A stretch of 64,000 nucleotides of DNA from contig NZ_QGGG01000004.1 in assembly GCF_003148475.1 (NCBI RefSeq), positions 1 through 64,000 on the forward strand, read 5' to 3'. This document shows positions 23,357 through 31,877 of this stretch, in pieces. Position 1 is the stretch's first letter, and the number at the start of each line of letters is the position of its first letter. Under the pieces are notes generated by a model. It did not search any database and had not been told where the DNA came from. It saw only the letters and a program-made list of their open reading frames with translations. A program made the position numbers and the translations under genes. The DNA comes from Pseudaminobacter salicylatoxidans. Its GTDB lineage: Bacteria > Pseudomonadota > Alphaproteobacteria > Rhizobiales > Rhizobiaceae.

Positions 23357-24139
23357 GTGGGCGGATCACCCGATACCACAACCGATCTGGCGAAAGTACG
23401 CCGCTTCGAGGCGGCGGGCTTCCGGGCATGGCCGGCCGCCGCCGTCACCTATGACGGCACATGGCTGGTGCGCCTCACGGCCGGGCATCCTGCCAAGCGG
23501 CTGAATTCGGTCAATCCGCTCGATCCGAGCGATGTCGCCAATCTGGACGAGCGCATCGCGCGCGCTGCCAACCGCTTCGAGGCCTATGGCCGGCCGCTTG
23601 TCTTTCGCATGTCGCCGCTCTCGGGCGAGGTGCTGTCGCAGCATCTCGACACGCTCGGCTGGGAGCGGTTTGCCGAATCGCTGGTCATGCGCCTGCCGCT
23701 CATCCATGCGGGTGTGGAAGACGCAATCGACCAGATCCCGCTGAAGGACATCGGCCGCTTTACCGCCGCGGCCATCAAGGCCGGCGCGATCCCGGCAGCG
23801 CTGCGGCCGGGCTTGTCCGAGATCATCGGCGCGATCCGCGTCGAAACCGGCATGTTCGTGCTGGAAAACAAGGGCGAGCCGCTTTCGACGGCAATCTGCG
23901 TGCACGACCACGATCTGGCCGGCCTGTTCGAAATCGCCACCGCACCGGCTGAGCAAGGCAAGGGCTATGGCCGCCGCCTCATCCGCTCGGCGCTGAAATG
24001 GGCGCGGCTGCGCGGCGCGCGCCAAGCCTGGCTGCAGGTGGAAGCCGCCAATGAGGGCGCGCGCCATCTCTATGAAGCGCTCGGGTTCCGGGAAGTCTAC
24101 CGCTATCACTATCGCAGGCCACCCGGAGCTCAGGCATGA
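23357..24139 (+). CDS. GNAT family N-acetyltransferase
   Basis: 260 residues. The C-terminal half is a GNAT acyl-CoA-binding fold: [20 protein letters not shown] is the Q-x-x-G-x-G/A motif A (about 197-216) and [22 protein letters not shown] is motif B. The N-terminal half (about 1-130) is a second, divergent GNAT-like domain or substrate domain. The acetyl acceptor is unknown. The start is a GTG with GGAG upstream, overlapping no other gene. It sits between argJ and mutT with a four-base ATGA overlap to mutT, an arrangement conserved in rhizobia to my knowledge. Confidence 0.88.
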   Translation: MGGSPDTTTDLAKVRRFEAAGFRAWPAAAVTYDGTWLVRLTAGHPAKRLNSVNPLDPSDVANLDERIARAANRFEAYGRPLVFRMSPLSGEVLSQHLDTLGWERFAESLVMRLPLIHAGVEDAIDQIPLKDIGRFTAAAIKAGAIPAALRPGLSEIIGAIRVETGMFVLENKGEPLSTAICVHDHDLAGLFEIATAPAEQGKGYGRRLIRSALKWARLRGARQAWLQVEAANEGARHLYEALGFREVYRYHYRRPPGAQA

Positions 24140-24540
24140 CCAGGCGCATTCTTCTGGTGGCCGCCTGCGCGCTGGTCGATGCCGATGGGCGCGTGCTGCT
24201 GGCACAGCGCCCGCAAGGCAAGACGCTTGCCGGCCTCTGGGAGTTTCCCGGCGGCAAGGTCGAGCCCGGCGAGACGCCGGAGGAAACGCTGATCCGCGAA
24301 TTGCGCGAGGAAATCGGCATCGAGACCAAAATCGCCTGCCTCGCGCCACTGACCTTCGCCAGCCACACCTATGACGATTTCCACCTGCTGATGCCGCTTT
24401 ATGTCTGCCGACGTTTCGAAGGCACCCCTCACCCGCGCGAAGGGCAGGTGCTGAAGTGGGTGCGCCCGCGCCAGATGCGCGACTACCCCATGCCGCCGGC
24501 CGACGAGCCGCTGATACCCTTCCTCATCGACCTGCTCTGA
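24136..24540 (+). CDS. mutT: (Deoxy)nucleoside triphosphate pyrophosphohydrolase, MutT/Nudix
   Basis: 134 residues. The Nudix box is intact: [20 protein letters not shown] followed by IGI matches G-x5-E-x7-R-E-x2-E-E-x-G. The N-terminal [20 protein letters not shown] and [15 protein letters not shown] are typical of MutT, which removes 8-oxo-dGTP from the nucleotide pool and prevents A:T to C:G changes. Other Nudix substrates cannot be ruled out. It is translationally coupled to the GNAT gene through an ATGA overlap. Its stop codon is part of the short palindrome TGAGCGGGACGCTCA, which also contains the stop of the convergent gene. Confidence 0.9.
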   Translation: MTRRILLVAACALVDADGRVLLAQRPQGKTLAGLWEFPGGKVEPGETPEETLIRELREEIGIETKIACLAPLTFASHTYDDFHLLMPLYVCRRFEGTPHPREGQVLKWVRPRQMRDYPMPPADEPLIPFLIDLL

Positions 24541-24549
24541 GCGGGACGC

Positions 24550-25296
24550 TCAATCCAGCAGCCAGCGGAAAGCGCGACGCAATTCGGCGGCGCCTCCATG
24601 CTCATACCAGCGGCCGTGCGCGAGGATGACCCGTTCCGGATTCCACGACAGCATCGTCTCCACCGCCTCCTTCAGTTGCGGCCGGCGCGCCGAGAAGGTG
24701 CGGCGCATGTCCCTGGGCATCTGGCCGTCGGGGTCCTGCACCCCGCCAAGCCGGATCAAAAGCCGCATGAACCATGAATGCAGCTTGTCCGGCTCGAAAT
24801 TCTCGATGAGGTCGGTGAGCACCAAGGTGCGGCTGGGCCGGTGGAAGAAATCCACCTCGGTCATGTAGCTGCCTGTCACCCGCAGCGTGGCGATGTCGGC
24901 GTCCCAGGGGTAGCCGCCATCGCGGTCGAGAATGAAATGATCGAAGTCGATGCGGCCTCGCGCCTGTTCCTCGATGCGCGGGGCGAGATAGACGCTGGCA
25001 TGCGGAAACGCCGCGCGCCATTCCGGTATCCACCAGTAATGCAGCCGGTTCGGGCCGATGATCCACCGTGGCCGGCCAATCGCCTCGATCTGCGCGCGAA
25101 GCTCCGAAACCAGCGGCGTCGGCGAATGGATGAACAGCTCCTCGCCGACGCGCATCACCGTCATGCGCGTCGGAAACGGCATTTTCGGCCAGGGAAGGCC
25201 GAAATGAATGAGTGGGCCATCAACGATCCAGACGTCCGGGCAGACCGGCTTGAGCCGGTTGAGCGGAGGATAGGTGCCTGATGCCTGCGCGCGCAT
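24550..25296 (-). CDS. DUF4336 domain-containing protein (metallo-beta-lactamase-fold-like)
   Basis: 248 residues. It matches the DUF4336 family: PPLNRLKPVCPDVWIVDGP at the start, PFPTRMTVMRVGEELFIHSP, GPNRLHYWWIPEWRAAFP and a C-terminal RVILAHGRWYEHGG. The family is thought to share the metallo-beta-lactamase fold but lacks the full HxHxDH zinc motif, and no activity has been established as far as I know. The ATG at 25296 is preferred because family members begin close to the YPPLNRLKP sequence; an in-frame ATG at 25395 would add 33 residues of no recognisable character. Neither has a strong ribosome site. Confidence 0.75.
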   Translation of the reverse strand: MRAQASGTYPPLNRLKPVCPDVWIVDGPLIHFGLPWPKMPFPTRMTVMRVGEELFIHSPTPLVSELRAQIEAIGRPRWIIGPNRLHYWWIPEWRAAFPHASVYLAPRIEEQARGRIDFDHFILDRDGGYPWDADIATLRVTGSYMTEVDFFHRPSRTLVLTDLIENFEPDKLHSWFMRLLIRLGGVQDPDGQMPRDMRRTFSARRPQLKEAVETMLSWNPERVILAHGRWYEHGGAAELRRAFRWLLD

Positions 25297-25476
25297 GAGG
25301 TGGGTCCCGAGGATACAGCCTGATCGTCTCGGGCATTGGGCTGTTTTTATGGCGCGGCCCTCGTTCACGCGAAACTGAACGTCCGCCGGGCTCATTTCAG
25401 CTGTCGATGACCGAATTGGGGATACCGAACCGGCATCGCCAGCTGCTATTCACGCAGCCAACAGAAAGGCCAGAAC

Positions 25477-26739
25477 ATGGACAGCGGGACGCAGGAGAAG
25501 ACGAAAGCCGGAGAACCCACCGCCGAGGACGGTCAATCCATCCATTGGCGGCGCAATCTCGTCGTCTGCCTGCTGGGGTCGTTCACCACCATCATCGCCA
25601 TGACGCTGCTGCTGCCCTTCCTGCCGCTCTATGTCGAGCAGCTTGGCGTCAGCGATCACGCGGCAATCGTGCAATGGTCGGGCATCGCTTATGGCGCGAC
25701 CTTCTTCTCGGCCGCGCTGACCGCGCCGCTGTGGGGGCGGCTGGGCGACCGCTATGGCCGCAAATCCATGCTCATCCGCGCCAGCCTCGGCATGGCCGTT
25801 TCCATGTCGCTGATGGGCATGGCGCAGAATGTCTGGCAACTGGTTGCCCTGCGCCTGTTTGCCGGCATTGCCGGCGGCTATGCCTCCGGCTCCGTCATCC
25901 TCGTCGCCACGCAGACGCCCAGGCAGCGTTCCGGCTGGGCGCTCGGCGTGCTGTCTTCCGGCGTCATGGCCGGCAATCTGGTGGGGCCGCTGGTGGGCGG
26001 CGCGCTGCCGCAACTGATCGGCATTCGCGAAACCTTCCTGCTGGCCGGCGGCGTGATCTTCTTCACCTTCCTGGCGACCACCTTCTTCATTCGCGAGGAG
26101 GCGCGCCCCAAGCGCAAAAAGGCGGCGAAGGGAGAAGGCGGATGGGCCGCCATTCCCGACAAGCGGCCGGTGCTTGCCATGATGGCCACCGGCATGCTGC
26201 TGATGGTCGCCAACATGTCGATCGAGCCGATCATCACCGTCTATGTGGCGCAGCTCGTCGAGAACAACGCCCATGTCACGATGGTTTCCGGCCTCGTCAT
26301 GTCGGCGACGGCACTTGGCGCCATCCTGTCGGCGTCGCGGCTCGGCAAGCTTGCCGACCGTGTCGGGCATTGGAGCGTCATCATCGGCTGTCTTGCGGTT
26401 TCGGCGCTGCTGCTGGTGCCGCAGGCTTTCGTCACCACCGGTTGGCAACTGGTTGCCCTGCGCTTCCTGATGGGCCTGGCGCTGGGCGGATTGCTGCCCT
26501 GCATCGCCAGCGTCATCCGTCACAACGTGCCCGACCGCATAGCCGGCAATGTGCTCGGCATCTCCACCTCGGCGCAATATGCCGGGCAGGTGGTAGGTCC
26601 GCTCGCCGGCGGCTTCGTGGGCGGTCATATCGGCATGCGCGCGGTGTTTCTCGGCACGGCCGTGCTGATGGCGGCTGGAGCAGCCTCGAACTGGCTGGCG
26701 CGCCCCGAAGCCCGGCCGGCGACCGTGCCAAATCGTTAA
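25477..26739 (+). CDS. MFS transporter, DHA1-like multidrug exporter
   Basis: 420 residues with 12 predicted membrane helices. MFS motif A is well kept after helix 2 (GRLGDRYGRKSM), and the helix-5 region VLSSGVMAGNLVGPLVGG is motif C of drug/H+ antiporters. The length and halves resemble MdtG/TetA-type pumps. A weaker copy of motif A (SRLGKLADRVG) follows the eighth helix. The substrate is unknown. A ribosome site AAAGG precedes the ATG. It is divergent from the DUF4336 gene with 180 bp between. Confidence 0.85.
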   Translation: MDSGTQEKTKAGEPTAEDGQSIHWRRNLVVCLLGSFTTIIAMTLLLPFLPLYVEQLGVSDHAAIVQWSGIAYGATFFSAALTAPLWGRLGDRYGRKSMLIRASLGMAVSMSLMGMAQNVWQLVALRLFAGIAGGYASGSVILVATQTPRQRSGWALGVLSSGVMAGNLVGPLVGGALPQLIGIRETFLLAGGVIFFTFLATTFFIREEARPKRKKAAKGEGGWAAIPDKRPVLAMMATGMLLMVANMSIEPIITVYVAQLVENNAHVTMVSGLVMSATALGAILSASRLGKLADRVGHWSVIIGCLAVSALLLVPQAFVTTGWQLVALRFLMGLALGGLLPCIASVIRHNVPDRIAGNVLGISTSAQYAGQVVGPLAGGFVGGHIGMRAVFLGTAVLMAAGAASNWLARPEARPATVPNR

Positions 26740-26816
26740 GCAATTCTTTAACCCTTCATGAAAAATTGACTCAAGGGCCGACCGGATGGCTGGCCGTGGG
26801 CGCGAGGGACGATCCG

Positions 26817-27092
26817 ATGAAATCCGACGGGCAGTGGCAACTGGTTCGTGGCGGCGCGCTGCGCGTGGCCCTGCTGTTCGGTTCGGTGGTGATCGCCTTT
26901 GCCATGCTGGCGGTGCCGCTGCTCGATTCACGCGTCCGGCTCAATACCGCGCGCGCCAATATCGACATGACCACCACCGGCTCGATCGATCGCGGCAGCA
27001 GCAGCTACACCATTCGCCGCAGCGTGCTGCAATCCTCGCCCAGCGCCATTTGCGTCATTCTCGAAAACGGGACGCATCGCGGCGATTGCTGA
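26817..27092 (+). CDS. Small single-TM protein upstream of the Flp pilin gene
   Basis: 91 residues. A short polar start (MKSDGQWQLVRGG) is followed by one membrane helix at about 15-36 (LRVALLFGSVVIAFAMLAVP) and a Ser/Thr-rich periplasmic tail with two cysteines near the end. No known domain. GAGGGA about eight bases before the ATG supports the start, although the frame is open much further upstream in antisense of the MFS gene. It lies 77 bp after the MFS gene and 100 bp before the Flp pilin gene on the same strand; a link to the pilin is possible but unproven. Confidence 0.7.
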   Translation: MKSDGQWQLVRGGALRVALLFGSVVIAFAMLAVPLLDSRVRLNTARANIDMTTTGSIDRGSSSYTIRRSVLQSSPSAICVILENGTHRGDC

Positions 27093-27192
27093 ACGCGGCC
27101 TTCGCTTCCGGGTTCATCGCTTGTTAAGCGTGTTTCGCTAACCTTCCTTAATGGCTCGGTTCTAAGGTTCTCGCGACCAGAGGCGAGAACAA

Positions 27193-27372
27193 ATGACACC
27201 ACTGACCCGCCGATTTCAGAAGGACGACCGCGGCTCCACCGCCATCGAATACGGACTGATCGTCGGCCTGATCATGCTTGGCATCGTCACCGCGCTCGGC
27301 AGCGTCGGCGACAGGATCACGTTCCTGTTCAGCGACACCGACAGCAAGCTGGTCGAATCCTTCAAGGGCTGA
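27193..27372 (+). CDS. Flp/Fap-type type IVb pilin
   Basis: 59 residues, too short for many gene callers. The basic leader MTPLTRRFQKDDRG ends in Gly14, the expected prepilin-peptidase cleavage site; the mature protein begins STAIEYGLIVGLIMLG with Glu5-Tyr6, the Flp signature, and is a single hydrophobic helix with a short soluble tail. It should be a pilin subunit needing a Tad/Cpa secretion machine, none of which is in this window. Rhizobiales genomes often hold extra stand-alone Flp genes. It is followed by the convergent methyltransferase gene 24 bp away. Confidence 0.88.
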   Translation: MTPLTRRFQKDDRGSTAIEYGLIVGLIMLGIVTALGSVGDRITFLFSDTDSKLVESFKG

Positions 27373-27396
27373 ACTCCCCGGTTCGGGTGGTCAGGG

Positions 27397-28272
27397 TCAG
27401 CCCTTGCCCTTGTCCTCATCCAGTATCTTCGCCAAGGACACTTGCGCCGAACCGGGCTTGAGCGGCTTTTGCTGCGAGGCGTGCGGCGCCCAGCCCGACA
27501 GCCACACGAAAGAGAACGTCGCGCGCACCCGTCCGTCGGGATCGGAAAAGCGCTCGGCATAGATTTGCGCCGCCCGCGCAAACAGGGCGCGGCTCGCCGG
27601 CCGCCGCGAGCGGTCGGTCAACGCATTGGTCGCGCCCATGGCCCGCAAATCCCGGATCAGCGCGAACATATGATCGTAGCGCACCGTCACCGTGTCGATG
27701 TCAGCCACCGGCAACGCGAAGCCTGCGCGTTGCAGCAGCGCGCCGGCGTCGCGCACATCGGTGAAGGGGCTGACGCGCGGGCTGACCCCGCCCGACAGTT
27801 CGGTTTCGGCGGCAAGCAGGCTTTCGCGCAGTTCCGTCAACGTATCGGCCCCGGCCATCGCGGCCAGGAACAGCCCGTCCGGCTTCAGCGCCCGGCGGAT
27901 CTGGACGAGCATGCCGGGCACATCGTTCACCTCCTGCAACGCCAGCAGCGAGACGATGAGATCGGCGCTCTCCGGCTCCAGCGGCAGTATTTCCGGTTCG
28001 GCCACCTGCCCGTCATCCTCCCCCAGAAAGGCGGCATCGGCCTCGATGCGCTGCACCTTCGCGGCCTTCCCGCTGGCCAGCATGGCATCGCGCGCCGCCG
28101 GCGTGACGCAGAACGCGGCCACCGCATTTTCGAAGCGGCGCTCGACGGTGGCCAGCCGGTCGGCCAGTTCCTCGGCGGCGCGGGCAAGCAGGAAATCGGC
28201 GCCGGCGACGGGGCGCGAGAGAGCCCGGCGCTTGCGCGCAATGAGGAGCCTGGTGTCGAACAGCGGTTGCAA
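27397..28272 (-). CDS. BioC-like class I SAM-dependent methyltransferase
   Basis: 291 residues. A Methyltransf_11-type core is visible (ESADLIVSLLALQEVNDVPG, IRRALKPDGLFLAAMAG), although motif I is degenerate because the glycine-rich loop is not obvious. This family, often annotated BioC-like or as a NDUFAF5-type factor, regularly sits beside comF and grxC in rhizobia. The predicted start is a TTG with AAGGA nine bases upstream; the frame stays open for another 1.3 kb, but that extension runs through comF in antisense and is a shadow. Role uncertain: it may hydroxylate or methylate a subunit during complex I assembly by analogy with NDUFAF5, which is inference. Confidence 0.8.
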   Translation of the reverse strand: MQPLFDTRLLIARKRRALSRPVAGADFLLARAAEELADRLATVERRFENAVAAFCVTPAARDAMLASGKAAKVQRIEADAAFLGEDDGQVAEPEILPLEPESADLIVSLLALQEVNDVPGMLVQIRRALKPDGLFLAAMAGADTLTELRESLLAAETELSGGVSPRVSPFTDVRDAGALLQRAGFALPVADIDTVTVRYDHMFALIRDLRAMGATNALTDRSRRPASRALFARAAQIYAERFSDPDGRVRATFSFVWLSGWAPHASQQKPLKPGSAQVSLAKILDEDKGKG

Positions 28273-28347
28273 AAGCCGAAATCCTTGATGTTGTGGCCGC
28301 ACCCGGCCTATGGTCGGGCAAGCAGCCTGAACCTCGTGGCCGATCCT

Positions 28348-29121
28348 ATGCCGCAATTCAAGAGCCTTGCCCTCGCCGCGCTGGATTGGCCGGCACGTGT
28401 GCTGTTTCCGCCGGTCTGCGCCGGCTGCCGTCGCCATGTCTCGCAGCCCGGATCGCTCTGCGCGCAATGCTGGCCGCAACTGCGCTTTCTGGAAAAACCC
28501 TGGTGCGAGGTAATGGGCACGCCTTTCACCCATGATATGGGGGCTGGCTTCCTGTCTGCCGAGGCCATTGCAAATCCACCGCCCTTCGAGCGGGCACGCG
28601 CGGCCGTTTCCTATTCGGGCGTGGCTATGCAGATGGTGCAGGGGCTGAAATATTCCGACCGCACGCATCTGGCGCCGTGGATGGCGCGCTGGATGCTGCG
28701 CGCCGGGGCCGAGCTTGTCGCGGATGCCGATGTCGTGGTGCCGGTGCCGCTGCACTGGCGGCGGTTCCTTCAGCGGCGCTTCAATCAGTCGGCGGAGCTT
28801 GGCCGGGTGGTGGCCGAGCTTGCGAGCCTGCCCTTCGCACCGCTGGCGCTTGCCCGCGTCAAGGTCACGCGCCAGCAGGTCGGGCTCCAGCGCGCCGAGC
28901 GCGAGGACAATGTGCGCGCCGCCTTCCGCGTACAGCCCGAGCGCGACATCGAGGTGCGCGGGCGGCGGGTGCTGGTGATCGACGATGTCTACACCACCGG
29001 CGCGACTGCAAATGCCGTGGCAAAGGCGCTGAAGAAGGGCGGGGCCGGCGCCGTCGACGTGCTGACCTTCGCGCGCGTCCTGCCGGGGGACTTCCGGCCC
29101 GGCGAGGCAGAGACTATATAA
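28348..29121 (+). CDS. comF: ComF family protein (phosphoribosyltransferase fold)
   Basis: 257 residues. An N-terminal zinc-finger-like segment (PPVCAGCRRHV, SLCAQCWPQL) precedes a type I phosphoribosyltransferase domain with the PRPP loop RRVLVIDDVYTTGATANAV. ComF proteins act in uptake of transforming DNA in some bacteria; in most alphaproteobacteria the role is unknown. The ATG at 28348 is preferred over one at 28288 because it leaves 75 bp for divergent promoters and matches the usual N-terminus; neither has a clear ribosome site. It is followed by grxC and the nitrilase, the conserved rhizobial order. Confidence 0.88.
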   Translation: MPQFKSLALAALDWPARVLFPPVCAGCRRHVSQPGSLCAQCWPQLRFLEKPWCEVMGTPFTHDMGAGFLSAEAIANPPPFERARAAVSYSGVAMQMVQGLKYSDRTHLAPWMARWMLRAGAELVADADVVVPVPLHWRRFLQRRFNQSAELGRVVAELASLPFAPLALARVKVTRQQVGLQRAEREDNVRAAFRVQPERDIEVRGRRVLVIDDVYTTGATANAVAKALKKGGAGAVDVLTFARVLPGDFRPGEAETI

Positions 29122-29256
29122 GCGTATGTGAACCGGCGCAGGGACCGCATCGATGGTGCGGCACTGGAGTCGGAAGCTTGATTTTGTTTGCGCATTTTCG
29201 CGTCTTTGGAGGACATGACCTCGAACAGAGCGGAACTGCGCCGGGAACATTGTTTG

Positions 29257-29523
29257 ATGGTCGATGTAACGATCTACACGCGTGCCATGTGCGGCTATTG
29301 CAGCGCCGCCAAGCGTCTGCTCGACGGGAAGGGCGTCGCCTATGACGAGCGCGACGCGACCTCCGCGCCGGAACTTCGTCAGGAGATGATCGGGCGTTCG
29401 GGACGCTTCACCTTCCCGCAGATTTTCGTCGGCAACGTCCATGTGGGCGGTTGCGACGACCTGCATGACCTGGATGCGCAAGGGCGGCTCGACGGGCTGC
29501 TTGCCACGGGAACACTCGGCTGA
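29257..29523 (+). CDS. grxC: Glutaredoxin 3
   Basis: 88 residues, a thioredoxin-fold dithiol/monothiol oxidoreductase using glutathione. The active site is C12-G-Y-C15 (RAMCGYC), a variant of the usual CPYC. The cis-proline motif TFPQIFVG and the GSH-binding VGGCDDLHDL are both present. An in-frame ATG at 29215 has GGAGG only two to three bases away, too close to serve well, so the family start at 29257 is used. The nitrilase gene follows after 10 bp, with its ribosome site overlapping the grxC stop. Confidence 0.94.
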   Translation: MVDVTIYTRAMCGYCSAAKRLLDGKGVAYDERDATSAPELRQEMIGRSGRFTFPQIFVGNVHVGGCDDLHDLDAQGRLDGLLATGTLG

Positions 29524-29533
29524 GGAGATTATC

Positions 29534-30403
29534 ATGAGCAAATTCACGGCTGCCGCCATCCAGATGCGGTCGGGCGTCGATCCGAAAAAGAATGCCGAGA
29601 CCTTCGAGGCGCTGGTGCGCGAGGCAGCCGGCAAGGGCGCGACCTATGTGCAGTCGCCGGAGATGACCGGCGCCATGGTGCGCGATGCCGAGGCCCGGCA
29701 GGCCGCCTTCACCACGCAGGACAAGGATCTGATGGCCGCGACCGCGGCGCGGCTCGCGCGCGAACTCGGCATCTTCATCCATGTCGGCTCCACCGCCATC
29801 GTGCGCGAGGACGGCAAGCTGGCCAATCGCGCCCTGCTGCTGTCGCCGCAAGGCCGGATCGTCGCCACCTATGACAAGATCCATATGTTCGACGTCGATC
29901 TCGACAATGGCGAGAGCTGGCGCGAATCCTCGGCCTATGAGCCTGGCACGCAGGCGGTGGTGGCCGATCTGCCCTTCGCAAAGCTCGGCTTCGGCATCTG
30001 CTATGACGTGCGCTTCCCGCAGCTTTTCCGCGCCGAAGCGCTGGCCGGCGCCAATGTGATCACCGCCCCGGCCGCCTTCACCCGCCAGACCGGCGAGGCG
30101 CACTGGCATGTGCTGCAGCGCGCCCGCGCCATCGAGAACGGGGCCTTCATGATCTCCGCCGCGCAGGGCGGCAGGCATGAGGACGGCCGCGAAACTTTTG
30201 GCCATTCGATCATCGTCGATCCGTGGGGCAAGGTTCTCGCCGAAGCCGACCATGACGAACCGGGCGTCATCGTTGCCGAGATCGACACCGCGCTTTCGGC
30301 CGCCGCGCGCGGCAAGATTCCCAACCTGAAGAATGCACGCGAATTCTCCGTCGGTTCGGTGACGGCTGGCGAGGGAGAGCCGCTGCGAGGAGCTGCATCT
30401 TGA
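29534..30403 (+). CDS. Carbon-nitrogen hydrolase (Nit1/deaminated-glutathione amidase-like)
   Basis: 289 residues. The nitrilase-superfamily catalytic triad is complete: Glu43 (SPEMTG), Lys115 (YDKIHMFDVDL) and Cys156 (GFGICYDVRFP). Sequence around the Lys and Cys matches the Nit1/NitFhit branch, which hydrolyses deaminated glutathione as metabolite repair. The adjacent glutaredoxin gene suits a glutathione-linked role. GAGGAG seven bases before the ATG fixes the start. It ends in a four-base overlap with the DUF1178 gene, so grxC, this gene and DUF1178 are likely one operon. Confidence 0.92.
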   Translation: MSKFTAAAIQMRSGVDPKKNAETFEALVREAAGKGATYVQSPEMTGAMVRDAEARQAAFTTQDKDLMAATAARLARELGIFIHVGSTAIVREDGKLANRALLLSPQGRIVATYDKIHMFDVDLDNGESWRESSAYEPGTQAVVADLPFAKLGFGICYDVRFPQLFRAEALAGANVITAPAAFTRQTGEAHWHVLQRARAIENGAFMISAAQGGRHEDGRETFGHSIIVDPWGKVLAEADHDEPGVIVAEIDTALSAAARGKIPNLKNAREFSVGSVTAGEGEPLRGAAS

Positions 30404-30825
30404 TCAGTTTTTCGCTTTCCTGCGAGAACGACCACGAATTCGAGGGTTGGTTCCGCAGCAATGACGATTTCGAAACGCAAAAGAAGCGCAAGCTGGTCAA
30501 CTGCCCCGTCTGCGGCTCGCACAAGGTCGAAAAGGCGCTGATGGCGCCGGCCGTTTCCACCGGTCGCCGGCAGGAGAAGATCGCGCTGGCCGTGAGCGCC
30601 CAGCAGCGCGAAGCACTGGCGCAACTCAAGGCGCTGTCGGAAAAAGTCCGCGAAAATTCCGATTATGTCGGCGACAAATTCGCCGAGGAAGCGCGCAAGA
30701 TCCATTTCGGGGAGACCGAGGCGCGCGGAATTTACGGCGAGGCAACGCTTGAGGAGGCAAAGGGCCTTGCCGACGACGGCGTCGACTTCATGCCGCTGCC
30801 GGTCTTTCCGGACGACCGCAACTGA
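30400..30825 (+). CDS. DUF1178 family protein
   Basis: 141 residues. The DUF1178 pattern is clear: MISFSLSCENDHEFEGWFRS at the start, a NCPVCGSHKVEKALMAP zinc-ribbon-like CxxC motif at about 35-50, and IHFGETEARGIYGEAT followed by the conserved PLPVFPDD ending. Function unknown; the cysteines suggest metal binding. The start is TTG at 30400, overlapping the nitrilase stop (TTGA), with GCGAGGAG upstream. A normal ATG start is not available without losing the conserved N-terminus. The overlap predicts translational coupling. Confidence 0.9.
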   Translation: MISFSLSCENDHEFEGWFRSNDDFETQKKRKLVNCPVCGSHKVEKALMAPAVSTGRRQEKIALAVSAQQREALAQLKALSEKVRENSDYVGDKFAEEARKIHFGETEARGIYGEATLEEAKGLADDGVDFMPLPVFPDDRN

Positions 30826-30978
30826 CGGCAATCCGGTCATATCCATGAGTCTCCGTTCCGGCCTGCCTGGCTCCTTTCCAGACAGGCCGGTTCCTTGCCC
30901 CTCCCATTTCCGCCTGCTGGCGCATTCGCCAGTCCCGCTTTTGCGGTCAGATCACGCTGAAGTCTGCAAGGAAGCGCG

Positions 30979-31872
30979 ATGAAAGCATTGTGGAATTCGG
31001 CCATCGGCCTGTTGCTGGTCAACGGCACGCTGCTGGGCCTGACCCTGCCCTTCGGCAAGATGGCGGCGGCAGCCGGCGTGCCGCCTGCGGTCTGGGCCTT
31101 CGTCATTTCCTGCGGCGCGGGCGCGGTGCTTCTGTCGGCGTTGCTGATGCATGGCGGGGGCTTCCGCCTCAACCAGCACAGGCTGCGCTATTTCACAATC
31201 GTCGCGGCGGTGTCCTACGCCATTCCAAACCTGCTGCTTTTCGCGGCCATTCCGCATCTCGGCGTTGGTTTCAGCGGCATCATGTTCACCATCTCGCCGC
31301 TGTTCACGCTCGCCTTCTCGCTGATGCTCAGATTGCAGCGGCCGAACCTGCTCGGCACTGCCGGCATCGGGGTCGGCTTCCTCGGCGCGCTTCTGGTGGC
31401 GCTGACCCGCGGCGAGGCAAGCCAGCCGGCAGAGCCCATCTGGGTCGCGGCCGGCCTGCTCATCCCGGTCAGCCTCGCCATCGGCAATGTATATCGCACG
31501 CTCGACTGGCCGGAAGGCAGTGGGCCGATTCAGCTTGCCGCAGGCAGTCACCTGTCGGCTGCCGTGATGCTGCTGGTGGCGGCCATGGCCGGTACAGGTG
31601 GCGCGCCCTTCGCGCCGCTTGTGCAAGTGCCCTGGCTGGTGGTGGCGCAGGTCATCGTCTCGTCGGCGATGTTTGCCGTGTTTTTCCGCCTGCAGGCGGT
31701 GGGCGGCCCCGTCTATCTCAGCCAGATCGGCTATGTCGCGGCGGCAATCGGCCTGGTTTCAGGCATGTTCTTCCTGGGCGAAAGCTACCGGCCCGAAACC
31801 TGGCTCGGCGCGGTCCTGATTTCCATCGGTCTGGTCATGACGACCAGGGCGCAGCTTCGCCAGGCCGCCTGA
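30979..31872 (+). CDS. DMT superfamily EamA transporter
   Basis: 297 residues with about ten hydrophobic helices in two EamA repeats (about 5-140 and 150-292). The second repeat ends in the usual GSYRPETWLGAVLISIGLV-like helix pair (here GESYRPETWLGAVLISIG). It is an inner-membrane metabolite or drug exporter; the substrate cannot be told. AAGGAAG precedes the ATG. It is convergent with ubiG, with only five bases between the stop codons, and 153 bp downstream of DUF1178. Confidence 0.85.
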   Translation: MKALWNSAIGLLLVNGTLLGLTLPFGKMAAAAGVPPAVWAFVISCGAGAVLLSALLMHGGGFRLNQHRLRYFTIVAAVSYAIPNLLLFAAIPHLGVGFSGIMFTISPLFTLAFSLMLRLQRPNLLGTAGIGVGFLGALLVALTRGEASQPAEPIWVAAGLLIPVSLAIGNVYRTLDWPEGSGPIQLAAGSHLSAAVMLLVAAMAGTGGAPFAPLVQVPWLVVAQVIVSSAMFAVFFRLQAVGGPVYLSQIGYVAAAIGLVSGMFFLGESYRPETWLGAVLISIGLVMTTRAQLRQAA

Positions 31873-31877
31873 CGCCC

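Noticed and set aside
24538-24552. Palindrome TGAGCGGGACGCTCA between mutT and the DUF4336 gene as a terminator
   Set aside because: It simply contains both convergent stop codons; six-base arms and no T-run make it too weak to call.
28273-29634. N-terminal extension of the BioC-like methyltransferase frame
   Set aside because: The extension lies antisense to comF and grxC and adds no recognisable domain; a TTG with a good ribosome site at 28272 gives the normal length.
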